This document shows, one piece after another, positions 27,601-38,006 of a stretch of DNA of 64,000 bases. Below the pieces are notes generated by a model that worked only from the letters and a program-made list of their open reading frames with translations, did no database searches and had not been told where the DNA came from. Location: contig BDSL01000056.1 in assembly GCA_003116995.1 (NCBI GenBank), positions 310,001-374,000 of the forward strand. Direction: 5' to 3'. Every line of letters starts with the position of its first letter. Positions within the stretch are counted from its first letter, which is position 1. The DNA comes from Yamagishiella unicocca (taxonomy: Eukaryota; Chlorophyta; Chlorophyceae; Chlamydomonadales; Volvocaceae). The translations under genes were made by a program, and so were the position numbers.

Positions 27601-30600
27601 ACAACTCTGCGCCTGCCCGCCCCCTTGTGGTTGCCATTCGACTCCCGCCCCCTGCCCCTCATTTCCTCCCTGACCCACGTCACTCCACGCGCTGCCTCCG
27701 TGTCCCGTCGTACCCTTCCCCTGCCACCCCTCCTCCGCCGGGCCTTCTCCCCCACCCCGTCGTCTCCCATGTCTTGTAACGGGGTCTTCCGCCACCACCC
27801 CCACACCCACACCCCATTCCCCACACCCCACACCCAAACCTCCCACACCCCCACACCCCCACACCCCACCCAAACCCAAACCCAAACCCAAACCCCCCCA
27901 CACCCCCACCCCGCAGGAGGAGCTCGCCAAGCGCGGGCTGACGGACGCCTCCGTCAAGAAGTGGAACCCGCTGCAGGGCAAGAAGCCGCTGGTGGACAAG
28001 CTGCAGGTGCGGCGGGGGGCGTGTGTGTATTTGGGGGGGGGGCGGGGGAGGGCAGAGAGACGCCTGGGGGAGGATGTCGGCGTGGTGTTTAGGGGGGGCC
28101 GGGCGGTGGGGTGTGTGTGTAAAAACCGTTTTACGTGAGAAGGAGTCAGGATAGTTGGCGCATGGCCGGCGGGCACGTAGTTTGTGGGCGCATGCTGGAG
28201 CACTGGGACGGACTACCGGCAAACCTGTGGAGGCGGCCTGTCGGCCGGGCGGTCGGGGGGGGGACTTGGGGGAGATTGCTGGGTACGCCGTGGCGTCTGA
28301 AACCCCCAATCCCGCACTGGTGAGGCCAGGGCTTCCCAACCTGCTAGCGGTTCGAGGAGCCGTCCCCGCGGAGCCGGTCTTGCGAGGAAGCAACGGCGGC
28401 TCGAGAGCGTACCTCGCATTGGCTGCTGGAGGAGCGACGGGTGGCAGGGGGGGGAGGGAGGAGGTGCGGCCGCCCTTGCCTCTCTTCTCTTCTCCACAGG
28501 GGTTCGGGCCCTAACCACTGGCCTACATGCTAACCCACCAACCGAACGCTCGCCCTTGCCCTACCCCTACCCCTTCCGGCATCTCAAAACGTCTGTTCTA
28601 AACTGTTTTTTCTGGCATCCACGGGTTTTCCTCGCCCTTCCCGTTCCGGCCGCCAGGAGTACCTGGACCGCAGGCGGGCGGAGGTGGCGGCCAGTGACAC
28701 GCAGGAGGGCGCCCAGGCTCGGGCGGCGGTGGAGGCGCGGGGGGTGGCGGAGGCGGCGGCGAGCAGGGCGCGCGAGGCGCGGGAGGCGCTGGCGGCGGCG
28801 CAGCGGGCGATGTGTCAGGCGCGCAAGCTGCTGGCTCGGCCGCCCGTCGTGGTGGGTCGGTGCAGGGAGGCGGGGGGCGGCGGAGGACCGGGGCGGCAGG
28901 GGGCGGCTGAACCTTGCGCTCCGGACCCGGACCCGGACCCGGAGTGCATTAGCCGCGAGTGGCCTTCCCCTCCCCTGTGTTACACACCCGGGGGCGTTTC
29001 CTCGCTACCTCGCTACCCCCCCCGCCGCCGGCTTTCAGGACATGATCCCATATACATGCGCAACCTCAAATGCGTGTCCTCAAACCCATTCGCCGGCTAG
29101 TTCCTATTCCTGCCCTCCGTTTCCTATGCCGTGATATGTAACCGGGTCTTCTCGCCCCCCACCCCACCCCACCCCACCCCACCCTGCAGGACATGATGAC
29201 CTTCACCCAGCCGGCTCGGCCCGCCCCCGCCGGCGCCGGCGGCAGTAGCGCCTCCGCCGCCCCCTCCTCCTCCCGCTCCAGCCTCACCAGCTACAGCCTG
29301 GAGCAGCTGCTGGAGTACGGCGAGGACGACACTCGCGAGGCGACCTTCGAGGTGTCGGTGTTTGCGGAGATGTTCCGCGAGATGCTGCAGCAGCGGTACG
29401 GCAGGGCGCTGCTGCGAGGTCTGTCCACGCTACTGCCGCCGCCGCCGGCGCCGCTGGCCTCCAAGGCCTCCTCCGGACGAGCTGCTGCAAGCACCGCCCC
29501 CGGCCCCGCCGCGGTCGCGGCCGCTGCGGCCGCCGAGAGCTCGGGGTGAGGTCGCGGCGAACGCGGGGGGGGGGCATAAAAACCGTTTACACGGGGGGGG
29601 GTACATTGGGGGGGGGGGCGGCGCGCCCGGCGGAGGGGTTGGTATCCGGGTAAGCACCACCCAACGTGGTCCATGCTGTAACCATCCTCTCCCCCAACAC
29701 ACACCTCTCTTCCCCCCCGCACGGTGTTGGCCACCAGGCAAGCCGGTAAGGCGGCGACCGCACCCGCCACCACCTCAGCTGGCCAGGCCGGGTCAGCTCC
29801 CAAGCAGGCGCAGCACGACGCAGTGATGCTGCAGGCTTCTCCAGGGAGGGACGCCGGGGAGCAGGGAGAGGGCGAAGCGGCGGCTGAGGCGGCGGAGGTG
29901 TCTGGCGGCGGCAAGAGAGGCCGACAGTCCGCAGAAGGGGAAGACGACGGCGCTGCTGGCGGCGGCGGCGGCGGCGATGGTGACGGACCGGTGGCGGCCA
30001 GTCCCGAGGGCTCTCCGGGGGCAAAGCGGCAACGGAAGCAGACGAGCAGCGAGCAGGAGGCGCCGGGTGGGTGAGGTCGTGGGGGGCGGGTCGGGAAGGG
30101 GCCGAAGGACGCGGGGGCTGTGGGGAAGGGTGTGTGTGTATCAGTGGTGCGTGCGGGTGACGGGGCGGTGCTGTCCTGGCCGGACAGCCGCACCGCACAC
30201 CTGTTGTGGGTCGCATGTGTGACATCATCGCCTCCCTCTGGGTTCCACTCACGACATCACGGCACCACGACGGGGCATCAGTTTGGACCGCCGGCCATAC
30301 ACAGCAAAAACCCCACCCCGCCCCTGTTCCCCCGCAACACGATACGCCGCAGTGACTGACGTGGACGCGGCCGCCGCCTCGGCCTCCCTGGAGCCGACAG
30401 CGGCATCGGCCTCCCTGGAGCCGACAGCGGCATCGGCCTCCCTGGAGCCGACAGCGGCATCGGCCTCCCTGGAGCCGACAGCGGCATCGGCGGCTGCGCC
30501 GGCGGCGACGGTCTGCTCACCCGCCGCCGCCGCCACCGCCGCCGCCGCCGCCTCCTCGCCGGTGGTTTCGGAGCCCTTCCTGGCCGCCTGCCGCATGTTC

Positions 30601-32290
30601 GATGACCGTTGCGCCGGCTACCTGGAGGCGGACGACCTGGAGGAGATCATCTACATGACGGCGGATGACGTGTCACGTGAGTACGGCAGCGGAGGGGTGG
30701 GGGGAGTTGGACATAAAAACCATTTACGCGACAGGGACAGGATAGTTGGCGCGGGGGGAGGGGCGGAGGGGGGGAGCGGGGGCGGGGCGGGGTTGCGGTG
30801 GAACCGGCCAGTGGTGCTGCAGTTGGGAGCCGGCGGGTGTTTCGGGGGGGCCGGGGGATGAGCTAGGCTGTGTAGGGCGGCTTCTTGGCGCCTGCCCCCC
30901 TGGACCATTGGGTTCCGGAGCCGGGATTAGCAGCAGGCCCCCTTCGGGAGCCCACACGTGTCCACTCAGCGCCGGACTGCTTCAACGGCTCGGGGCTGCA
31001 ATACCCCCTCCCGCCCCACGCCATGTACCCGGTCTTCATTACCCCACACACACACGATGTCCGAAGGCTATGCACCCGCTACACTTCCCAAGTCGAGCTA
31101 CCGGTTCTTTTATGTACCCCCCCCCCCCCCACGCCATGTAACCGGTCTTCATTACCCCCGCCCCCGCCGTGTAACCGGTCTTTATACCACCCCACCCCCA
31201 CATGCCACCGCTGCGACAACCCTGACGCCCCCCCTTCCCCCTCTGCCCCCTCTTCCTCTTCCCCCCTCTTCCCCCCTCTTCCCCTCCCCCTTCCCCTTCC
31301 CCTCCCCTTCCCCTTGCCCTCCTTCCATGGGGACCCACATTCGACGGGTACGGTTGCCGTCCCTGTGCCGCGCACCGTCCTCCCTGCCCCCGCCCTCCGC
31401 CACCCCTCGTGTGTTTTCCCGCCCGCCCCCTCCCCCTCCGCCTCCCCGCCCCCTCTCCCCCTCGCCCTATGCCCCTCAGGCCGCCGTGTTCAAGCCGTTG
31501 TTGGCCAGGCCGCTGGAAAACGCGGACGTTTCAGGTGCCCCATCCCCCCTTACCCTACCCCTTCTCCACTCCCACGACAACACACACGCACGACAACAAA
31601 TCCACATGGTCTTTACATCCCACCGGCACCCGGGTGCCCCACCCCACCCCGCACGAACCACGCCACCATCGCGTCTCAACGCCACCCACCATCGCCGAGA
31701 CGCCCCGCCCTAGCGGAACAGCATTTCGTCCACGTGATCCAACCTGTGCTGCTGCTGCTGCTGCCGTTGCTGCCTCGTCAAGGGCCCCGTGCTGTCCTAC
31801 CATCTTGGAGATTCCTCACCCGCCTGCCCCAGGACTAGCTCCCAAACCCTAAAACCCTAAAACCCTAAAACCCCTGCCCCCCTCCCCCTGCGGCCCACCG
31901 CCATTACACGCGCCCCCTGGTGCTCCCTCCTGTGTCCCCCCAAACGCAGCTACCAGGACCACGCGGCCATCGTCGTACCCCCGCCACAGCTGCCGCCGTC
32001 GCCGCCACCTGCGGCGGCGACTTCCGCTGCTGCTGCTGCCGGCGGCGGCGGCGGCGCTGCTGCTTCCCCCCTGACCGGCTCGCTTGTCGACGTGGCCCGG
32101 CTGTACGCCAATCTGGTAAGGTCGTGTGCCGCGGGGGCGGGGGGGTAATAAGAGAATCCGAGGATGACAAAGCAACCCCATGAGGGGGGGGTGCTGGACC
32201 CTGGGGTGAGGTCCGGGGACTCGGCCGAACGCAACCCCATGCGGGGCTAGCATAGGGGCCGGTGGTCCGCTGCCCTTCCCCGCGGGGCTT

Positions 32291-32351
<61 letters not shown>

Positions 32352-33738
32352 CGCCGTCGCCGTCGCCGTCGTCGTCGTTGCCGTTGCCGTTGCCGTTACC
32401 ATTGCCCGCCCAGAGCGCCAGTCGAAGCCCAGCCCCAGTGGTACCTTGCTGCTGAAGTATTGGGTGGGGAGGGGGGGTGCGAGTTGATGTGCGCCCGCTG
32501 CGACACCTGCATCATACACAGCGAAGCAAATGCGGCGCCCCACCGCGCCCGCACCACCGCGGCCCCACACCAACCGCCCCCCACACCCCACCCACGCCGG
32601 CCCCCACACACCAACTGCCCCCCCACCCACTCCCCACCCACCCCCCAGGCTGCCAGCGATGCGGAGCGGCGTAACCTCTCGCTCAGCGTGCGCCGGCTAG
32701 AGATGCAGGTGGGTTGTGGGTTGTCGGTTGTGGGTTGTGGGTGGGCAGCGGCAGGAGAGCGAACGAGGTTGGTCCAGGCAAGCAAGGACGAGCAGCAGAT
32801 GCGCTTCTTCTTCCTCACCCCACCACCACCCCACCCCACCCCACCAACTCCCGACCTCACCTAGCAGCCCTCACCGCCACCTTCGCTTGCCACACCACCC
32901 CGTCGCCACCTTGCAAACACACCCCCTCCCTGCCCCTCCGCCCCCCGACCCCTCTGGACCCTCCCCTCCCGGGGTTCACCTCCCCTGCCGCGCCCGCGGT
33001 CGGTTCTGCCGTACCCGTCCAACATCGCCGTACAGGTTTCGGAGGCTCGGCGCCGCGAGTCCTCCCTGGCCGAACGCGCGGTGTCCCTGGGCGACGAGGT
33101 GGCGGCGCTGCAGGCTCGGCTCCACCTTAGCAGCGCGGGGAGGGTGTCGGTGGACTCAGCCTTCGCCGCGTGAGTGCGGGCAGGGGGGGGGTGACAAGAG
33201 AATGCGGGCAAGGGAGGACGGGTGTAATACGGGGCAGCCGGGTACAGCCGGCGAAGCGGTCTGGAGGAAGTGGAGGTTCCATGGTGTTGAGGGGGCGGGG
33301 AGGATGCATGGAGACAACGTCGCCACCGCCACTGCCATCGCCACCGGCGCCGGCGCCGCTACTCGTTGTACTCGTGTAGTCGTGTTCCCAGCCTGCGGTG
33401 CCGTTACCATGGCTGCCGCCGCCCATTCGAAGCCCTTCACTCAGCACCTCAATCCCACCGCACCCCGCAATAACACGCAACCACGGGTCTTCCTCGAAAC
33501 CCCCGGCAATCACACGCCTCACTCCGGCCCTCCCTGCAGCGTCCTGGCCGAGGTGGAGGCCGCCCAGGCACGACTGGCCGCCGCCGCCGCGCAGCTGCAC
33601 GACTTTGGGTTCGGCAGCGGCCCCGCCGCCGCCTCGACGCTGGCAGCTGCCGCTGGCGCCCACACGGACGGGGCTGGGGCCCCCCAGCAGGCCTCGCCGG
33701 CCCCTGCCGCGGTGGTGGTCAATGCGGAGGCCACTTGA
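20440..33738 (+). CDS. CCAR1: CCAR1/CARP-1-like regulator with S1, G-patch-like, DBC1 and SAP domains
   Basis: A nuclear transcription and splicing co-regulator by homology. Exons: 20440-21009, 21335-21436, 22122-22664, 23242-23555, 23893-24102, 24370-24742, 25178-25210, 25729-25983, 26498-26671, 27246-27410, 27917-28006, 28657-28851, 29190-29545, 29738-30066, 30353-30676, 31480-31534, 31950-32115, 32649-32708, 33036-33169, 33540-33738. All introns are GT-AG and phases match: 4647 nt, 1548 aa. Order: Q/P/Y-rich N-terminus; S1-like (TWVGTVTSLIPPNYGIVDGD, GQRVHCEA); G-patch-like (LLAKMGFG, GGLGRNEQ, GIAAPVDP); RS-like tract; RYKRLYIPSDF; DBC1 inactive-Nudix region (FRQTTGVDLSPCSQWVRFADVVYVRPP, split by a splice site); SAP (EELAKRGLTDASVKK); DDTREATFEVSVFAEMF; EF-hand-like (YLEADDLEEIIYM); C-terminal coiled coil. 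Human CCAR1 is about 1150 aa; the extra length is mainly Ala, Gly and Gln runs. A 27-bp coding repeat lies in exon 15. Confidence 0.88.
21127..21232. repeat. 21-bp minisatellite in CCAR1 intron 1
   Basis: Five copies of GAGGCGCAAACCTAAACCCTC and close variants. The CCTAAACCCT part is telomere-like, but the unit is longer than a telomere repeat. Confidence 0.8.
21818..22009. repeat. 30-bp minisatellite in CCAR1 intron 2
   Basis: Six near-identical tandem units of CATCGGGTTCCCTCACACCC plus AGCATTTCCC. Such homogeneity suggests recent expansion. It is open in several frames but lies between well-defined splice sites. Confidence 0.85.
22735..22832 (+). repeat. Dispersed intronic repeat F2, long copy 1
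   Basis: Shares with 28133-28235 the segments GGGCGCATG(C)TGGAGCA, GACGGACTACCGGCAAACC and TGTGGAG. Shorter F2 copies carrying CATAAAAACCGTT and ACAGGATAGTTGGCGC lie at 26046-26090 and 30711-30753; a stub (GCATAAAAACCGTTTACAC) is at 29575-29593. Confidence 0.6.
23753..23842. repeat. CCACCACCG/CCA microsatellite in CCAR1 intron 4
   Basis: About 90 bp of pure CCACCACCG units passing into CCA triplets, between exons 4 and 5. Confidence 0.85.
24811..24836 (+). repeat. Dispersed intronic repeat F1, copy 1
   Basis: Core GGTTCGAGGAAGACCCGTGG. Other copies lie at 26688-26731, 27422-27446, 33886-33910 and 34111-34155 (plus), and at 28591-28634 and 33480-33500 (minus). Longer copies continue into GATGCCNGAAAAAACNGTTTAGAAC. 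The GGTTCGA core resembles a tRNA B-box. Confidence 0.6.
28119..28235 (+). repeat. Dispersed intronic repeat F2, long copy 2
   Basis: Begins TAAAAACCGTTTTACG, continues with AGGATAGTTGGCGCATGG and ends near CCGGCAAACCTGTGGAGG, in CCAR1 intron 11. See copy 1. Confidence 0.6.
28591..28634 (-). repeat. Dispersed intronic repeat F1, inverted copy
   Basis: The reverse complement of the F1 family, including the AAAAAACNGTTTAGAAC extension, just upstream of CCAR1 exon 12. Presence in both orientations indicates dispersal rather than tandem duplication. Confidence 0.6.
30376..30490 (+). repeat. CCAR1: 27-bp coding minisatellite in CCAR1 exon 15
   Basis: Four tandem units encoding ASASLEPTA, in frame within the exon before the EF-hand-like part. 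The unit length of nine codons keeps the frame, so length variants would be tolerated. Confidence 0.8.
31847..31870. repeat. Interstitial telomere-type repeat, (CCCTAAAA)x3
   Basis: Three perfect CCCTAAAA units, the complement of the Chlamydomonas-type telomere TTTTAGGG, in CCAR1 intron 16. Confidence 0.8.
32292..32402. repeat. GCCGTT/GCCGTC hexanucleotide repeat in CCAR1 intron 17
   Basis: About eighteen tandem hexamers. It would encode dipeptide runs in any frame but is intronic in the exon model. Confidence 0.8.
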
Positions 33739-36380
33739 GAGCCGCGGGGAGCCCCGCCCTTCCCTCCAGCTGCTCGCCTGCAACCCCCTGCAGCAGCGGG
33801 TGGTGCTGCTGCCGCCGCCTCCGCCGGATAACCCGGTCCCCTGGCGTGGGCGTAGGGGGGTTAGGGTTAGGGAATGGGAGGGGAGGGTTTCGACGAAGAT
33901 CCGTGGATGCGAGAGGGGAGGAAGTGGTGGTGGTGGCGGCGGATGCCGCGGACTGCTGGGGCGCCCGCAGCTGGATCGAGGCGTAGTGGGGGGGGTGGAA
34001 CGGGTTTCGAAACCCTGCAAGCTGTTTCGCGGCCGCTTGGGTCGCAGTAGCGGCTGTCGGTGCGAGCCCCGTGTGGGGGCCCCTTTTGGGTCAGCTGGAG
34101 CACCTGGGGGGGGTGCAAGGAAAACCCGTGTACGAAAGAGAACCCGTTTAGGAAGGGGTGGTGATGTGCGCCATGTGGGGCGTCCAGAGACCAGCGAACG
34201 AAACCGCACAGAGCCATCCGTGCCCCGCAGCCCGCGCATGGGGCGAAGGGGCCCACGAGTCGGCTGCGGCTGGGCACGAGCCTCCCGGCTGTCCGCTGTA
34301 AGGCCCAACGGGTGGCCCTCCCAACCGTGTAACCCACCGAACCGACCCACCTCAGCTCCCAGGTCCTCGTGACCTGCACTGCACATGCCAGCACGTGTTG
34401 AATGGAACAGTCGCACATGATTCTGTAGCCCATTGCAGCAATCCCACTGTCTGCTGCGGACATGTTTCTTTCCAGTACCAAGCAGGTGTCATTAGTAATG
34501 ACTAATGAGTCCAAGGTGCGTAAGGAGCACGTGACGGAACCCTGCTGTGGTCGCACGGCAGCACCGTTCACGGTTACAGGGAGGTCCAGACCAAAAGGTA
34601 GAATTGTGTTGTGGGATTGTTACACTAGCAGGGGGGAGTCCGCTTCCTCATTGGTATTGGGGCGTTCCAGAACTCTCCGGAAGACACCATCATCAGCACA
34701 TGGCACGCGGCACTGCACACAAACCATAAGCCGATACAATACAAATGCCATCCCAAAACACGAAAAAACGACATAATGAAGAATTCCATAAATGTGAAGG
34801 CACGGCAATATCAAGTATCGCTTGCAATTACCTCGATCGTAGCACAGTCAATCAACATCACAATACGCATCTTCAAAGATGTATCGCGCCCCATGACTGA
34901 CATGATCAACATGCACGCACGAGCCAAAGGGTACCAAATATACGATGCCAAGCTTGCATCGCGCGTGCAACTGCGCGCTACCTGTCCCGCAAAAACTGTA
35001 GTTTACAATCTCGGCACCCACGCAACACGAATGAAGCGGTAAGCAACTCCCAATATATTGCGCTTCACGCCCGTACGTCCATAGCGCATGACTGGCTTGC
35101 TTGTAACCGTGGGATCCAGCCCCCAAAGGGATGGCGCATCCATCAGCGAGCCCTGCCAGGTTGCTGAAGCTCCTACGAGAGAGAGGAAGTACGCAGACCC
35201 CAAACGACGGCTTCAGCAGCCAACCGATAAGCTGCCCAGCTACCTCTCCCACCCTGGCGGCCTTGCAAGCACCCAAAGCATATCAATAAGCATAATTTCG
35301 TCGTCACCCCCCGACGCAGCCTATTGCTCGTCCGGCAGTCTAGTCCAACCCTGAAACCAGCCCACTTGAACATCCCGTGTGTGTAAAAATGAAAGCATCC
35401 CGCGGTGCCGCTTCACACCATTCCTACCGTATTCAACTACCCAACCGGCTGCAACGACTTTGGCGCCCTGGCCGCCGAGGCCCAAGCAAGCGACCACCCC
35501 TCACGACACTGCCAAGATAAGACTCCTGGCGTAGCGTGCTGTAGGCATGTAAGCGAGCTGGATCCGCGCGGTCTCATCGTTGCATCTCAGGAACAACCAT
35601 ACCTCAGATGCGCAGGGAGTGCGCGAGCCCAGGACAACCGATGCGCCCGTGCGGTGGGCCGCAATGCAGATGGGAAACAAAGCAACATGGTCATAGGCAG
35701 GCCAGCAAGCATGCAACGACAAGGCTTTCGAGAGACACGATGCATGCGATGCACGGTACGTCGCCAACAGCGCCGGATGGCGCCGATCATTCGGCAATCT
35801 GCGCTGAACGTGCTCTTCCGTACACAATGTACACCTTCATCAGGCGCGCATCCACCCATCTGCACCGAGACGTCCGCGGCAGGCAACACATACCGGATTT
35901 CACGGCTGACAACACGTACAAAATGAAGCAGGAATGAAGACGGATAAAGTTAATGGCAGGGAATAACAGCACATTCGCGAATTGGGGGACTTATGTCTCC
36001 CTCTTAACCTCCATATCATACAACCCACTAACAAAACACAGCCTTACTTGCGCTGCTCTCTCTACCCCCACCCTACCTAGCTGGATATAAGCACGAAGTG
36101 GGTGTGAGGGTTTAGCCACCGGTAAACGCCAAAACGAGCAAAAACAAAGCGCGGCCTCCCGTTTCGCGATATGACGAACACGCACATCAGGAGATCAGGA
36201 TGTGCCCCATATACGTAAAGGTATAGGGGGCAAAGGTATAAAGTCAGCAAACCCCTTCGCACAATAACACACGTGCGCTGCCGTGCGCTGTCTCATCCGG
36301 ACGCACCCGGAAAACACGAGGCAGAGGGAGACGGCGCTCATCGCCAGGCGACCCTACGACGCCATCCCCACTCCCCACCT
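33739..36380. other. Intergenic stretch between CCAR1-like and GNAT genes
   Basis: The two genes converge here, so both 3' UTRs are expected. A TGTAA that could serve the CCAR1 gene is at 34328-34332; minus-strand TGTAA motifs occur near 34573 and 34990. F1 repeats lie at 33886 and 34111. From about 34400 to 36250 the sequence is less GC-rich and holds no frame I recognise. Confidence 0.45.
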
Positions 36381-38006
36381 TCACGCCCCCACAACCGCGA
36401 CAGCAGGCATCGCCGTACTCGTCACCGTCATCGTCGTGGACCCAGTACCATCCACGGTGCCTTGTGGACGACCCAGCGCGCGCCACAGAATCTTGCTGCC
36501 CCAGGGGGAAGGCGGCCCGGGCAGCACCTCGAACCCGCAAGCCACGTAGAACGCCACCGCGTCGGCGTTGGCGGTGGCCAGCAGCACGCGCCTCACGCCG
36601 GCGTCTGCCGCTCGAGTCAGCGCGTGCTCCACCAGCTGCCGCCCGATGCCTCGGCGCCGCAGCCTGGTGTCCGTGACCATCCGGTAGATGAGCGCATCCG
36701 AAGGCCCCAACGCCCCGCCGTGGCTCTCCAAATCGGACTTTGTGAACCCTGAGGCGTCCTCCGGCGGCTCTTCCGGCTGCTGCCGAGCTCCGTATCCGCC
36801 GGCCTTGGTGACGACGTTTCCCGCCTCCGCAGGAGCTGACGCAGCGTGTGCTGCTGGTGCTGGTGCTGGTGCTGCCGCCTTCAACGGGCGCAGCGCTGCC
36901 CCCACCTTGATCCCCACGCCCCCCACCACCTGCCCGCTGCCCTGCAGCTCCACCACCCAGTACTCGCGGCCCTCAGCCGGCCGCACCCAGGAGCGGTGCA
37001 GGGACCACATGTCGGGGCAGAAGGATCTGACCCGCACATGGAAGCGCCTCCGCAGGAGCGGCATCCGCAGCCGCAGCGGCGCCAGCGCCAGGGCGCCACA
37101 CAGGACCACGACAGCCGCCGCGCACATCGCCAGGGCCCATATCGGCAGCGAGCTCGCCGCCTCCCACAAGACTGCCGCCCCCTGGCGCAAGACCGGCGGC
37201 ACTCCGTCCGGCAGCAGCGCTGCCAGCCACTGCACAGCTGGTTGCTGCTGTGCGTAGGTTGCTGCGGCAGACGCTGCTGCTGATACTGCCGCCGCCCCAG
37301 CAGCATGCGCGCGCAGCAGCGCTGGCAATGCGCAGAGCGCCAGGCAGCAGAGCACGGCGGCCGCCTTGGTGAGCACGTCACGCATCAGGTCGCCCCACAT
37401 CTTGGGCGCGAACTGCGCGATGGTGGCGTCCCAGCCTTCCAGCCAAATGGAAAGCATGCGGCGCTCGTCCGAGGGCTGGAGCGGCCGAAGCAGCTGCTGG
37501 TCGGAGTGGGGGCGGGGCGGGCGGCCCGGGTTGGCGATGCTGCTGGTGGCGTCATCAGCGTGGGAAGGCCGCGACAATTTTGATGGGTCGGCAGGAGCGG
37601 CTGCGGCCACGGCGCCGACTTCAGTGGGCTGGAGGTGGATGGGCTGTTGTGGAGCTGCTTCGACCGCAACGGACGCTGCCATGGCACGGGGAGGCGGCAG
37701 ATGGTTGTGGTGGCTGCGAAGGCTGGAGGCCAGGAAGGCTGCTGCGGCGCTTTGAGGGAAAGCACCGAGGAGAGCGTAAGCGCTCCGCCGCAGTCTCCTT
37801 GTGGATGGGGCAGCAGCACAGGGGCAGCACTGATAGCGATGGGGCTCAGTGGTGGAGGTCGGCAGCTGAGCAACAGGCTTTAGGCTGGGCGATGCAATGG
37901 AAGTTGTGAGTTTTCTGTAGGTTACTCTAGGCGCGTCGGAAACACGGGGTTGGGTGCTGCTGTAACACGCCTTTGCTGCCATCAGCATAAGGGCTTTACT
38001 TAACAC
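36381..38006 (-). CDS. Membrane-anchored GNAT-family N-acetyltransferase
   Basis: A single-exon frame of 541 residues. The C-terminal GNAT domain (about residues 335-510) has an acetyl-CoA-binding motif A (RMVTDTRLRRRGIGRQLVEH, with the RxxGxG/A signature RRRGIG) and a motif B region (VAFYVACGFEVLP). Two hydrophobic helices precede it, at about 215-232 (AVLCCLALCALPALL) and 287-307 (LAMCAAAVVVLCGALAL), with a basic stretch after the second (RLRMPLLRRRFHVRVR). This layout resembles NAT8-like membrane acetyltransferases; the substrate cannot be told. The N-terminal 110 residues are Ser/Arg/Ala-rich and could be a transit peptide or 5' UTR read-through; a second start (MAASVAVEA) lies near 37683. 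There are no close neighbours on the same strand. Confidence 0.8.
   Translation of the reverse strand: MLSKALMLMAAKACYSSTQPRVSDAPRVTYRKLTTSIASPSLKPVAQLPTSTTEPHRYQCCPCAAAPSTRRLRRSAYALLGAFPQSAAAAFLASSLRSHHNHLPPPRAMAASVAVEAAPQQPIHLQPTEVGAVAAAAPADPSKLSRPSHADDATSSIANPGRPPRPHSDQQLLRPLQPSDERRMLSIWLEGWDATIAQFAPKMWGDLMRDVLTKAAAVLCCLALCALPALLRAHAAGAAAVSAAASAAATYAQQQPAVQWLAALLPDGVPPVLRQGAAVLWEAASSLPIWALAMCAAAVVVLCGALALAPLRLRMPLLRRRFHVRVRSFCPDMWSLHRSWVRPAEGREYWVVELQGSGQVVGGVGIKVGAALRPLKAAAPAPAPAAHAASAPAEAGNVVTKAGGYGARQQPEEPPEDASGFTKSDLESHGGALGPSDALIYRMVTDTRLRRRGIGRQLVEHALTRAADAGVRRVLLATANADAVAFYVACGFEVLPGPPSPWGSKILWRALGRPQGTVDGTGSTTMTVTSTAMPAVAVVGA

Noticed and set aside
33859..33873. GGTTAGGGTTAGGG resembling a TTAGGG telomere repeat
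   Set aside because: Only two units, and it differs from the CCCTAAAA repeat in the same gene; chance is likely in G-rich DNA.
33127..34416. A 429-codon minus-strand frame
   Set aside because: It runs antisense through CCAR1 exons and introns and has Pro/Arg/Ser-rich content without motifs.
35405..35926. Plus-strand frame of 173 codons in the CCAR1-GNAT gap
   Set aside because: No recognisable domain, no splice support, and overlapping frames of similar length on the other strand.
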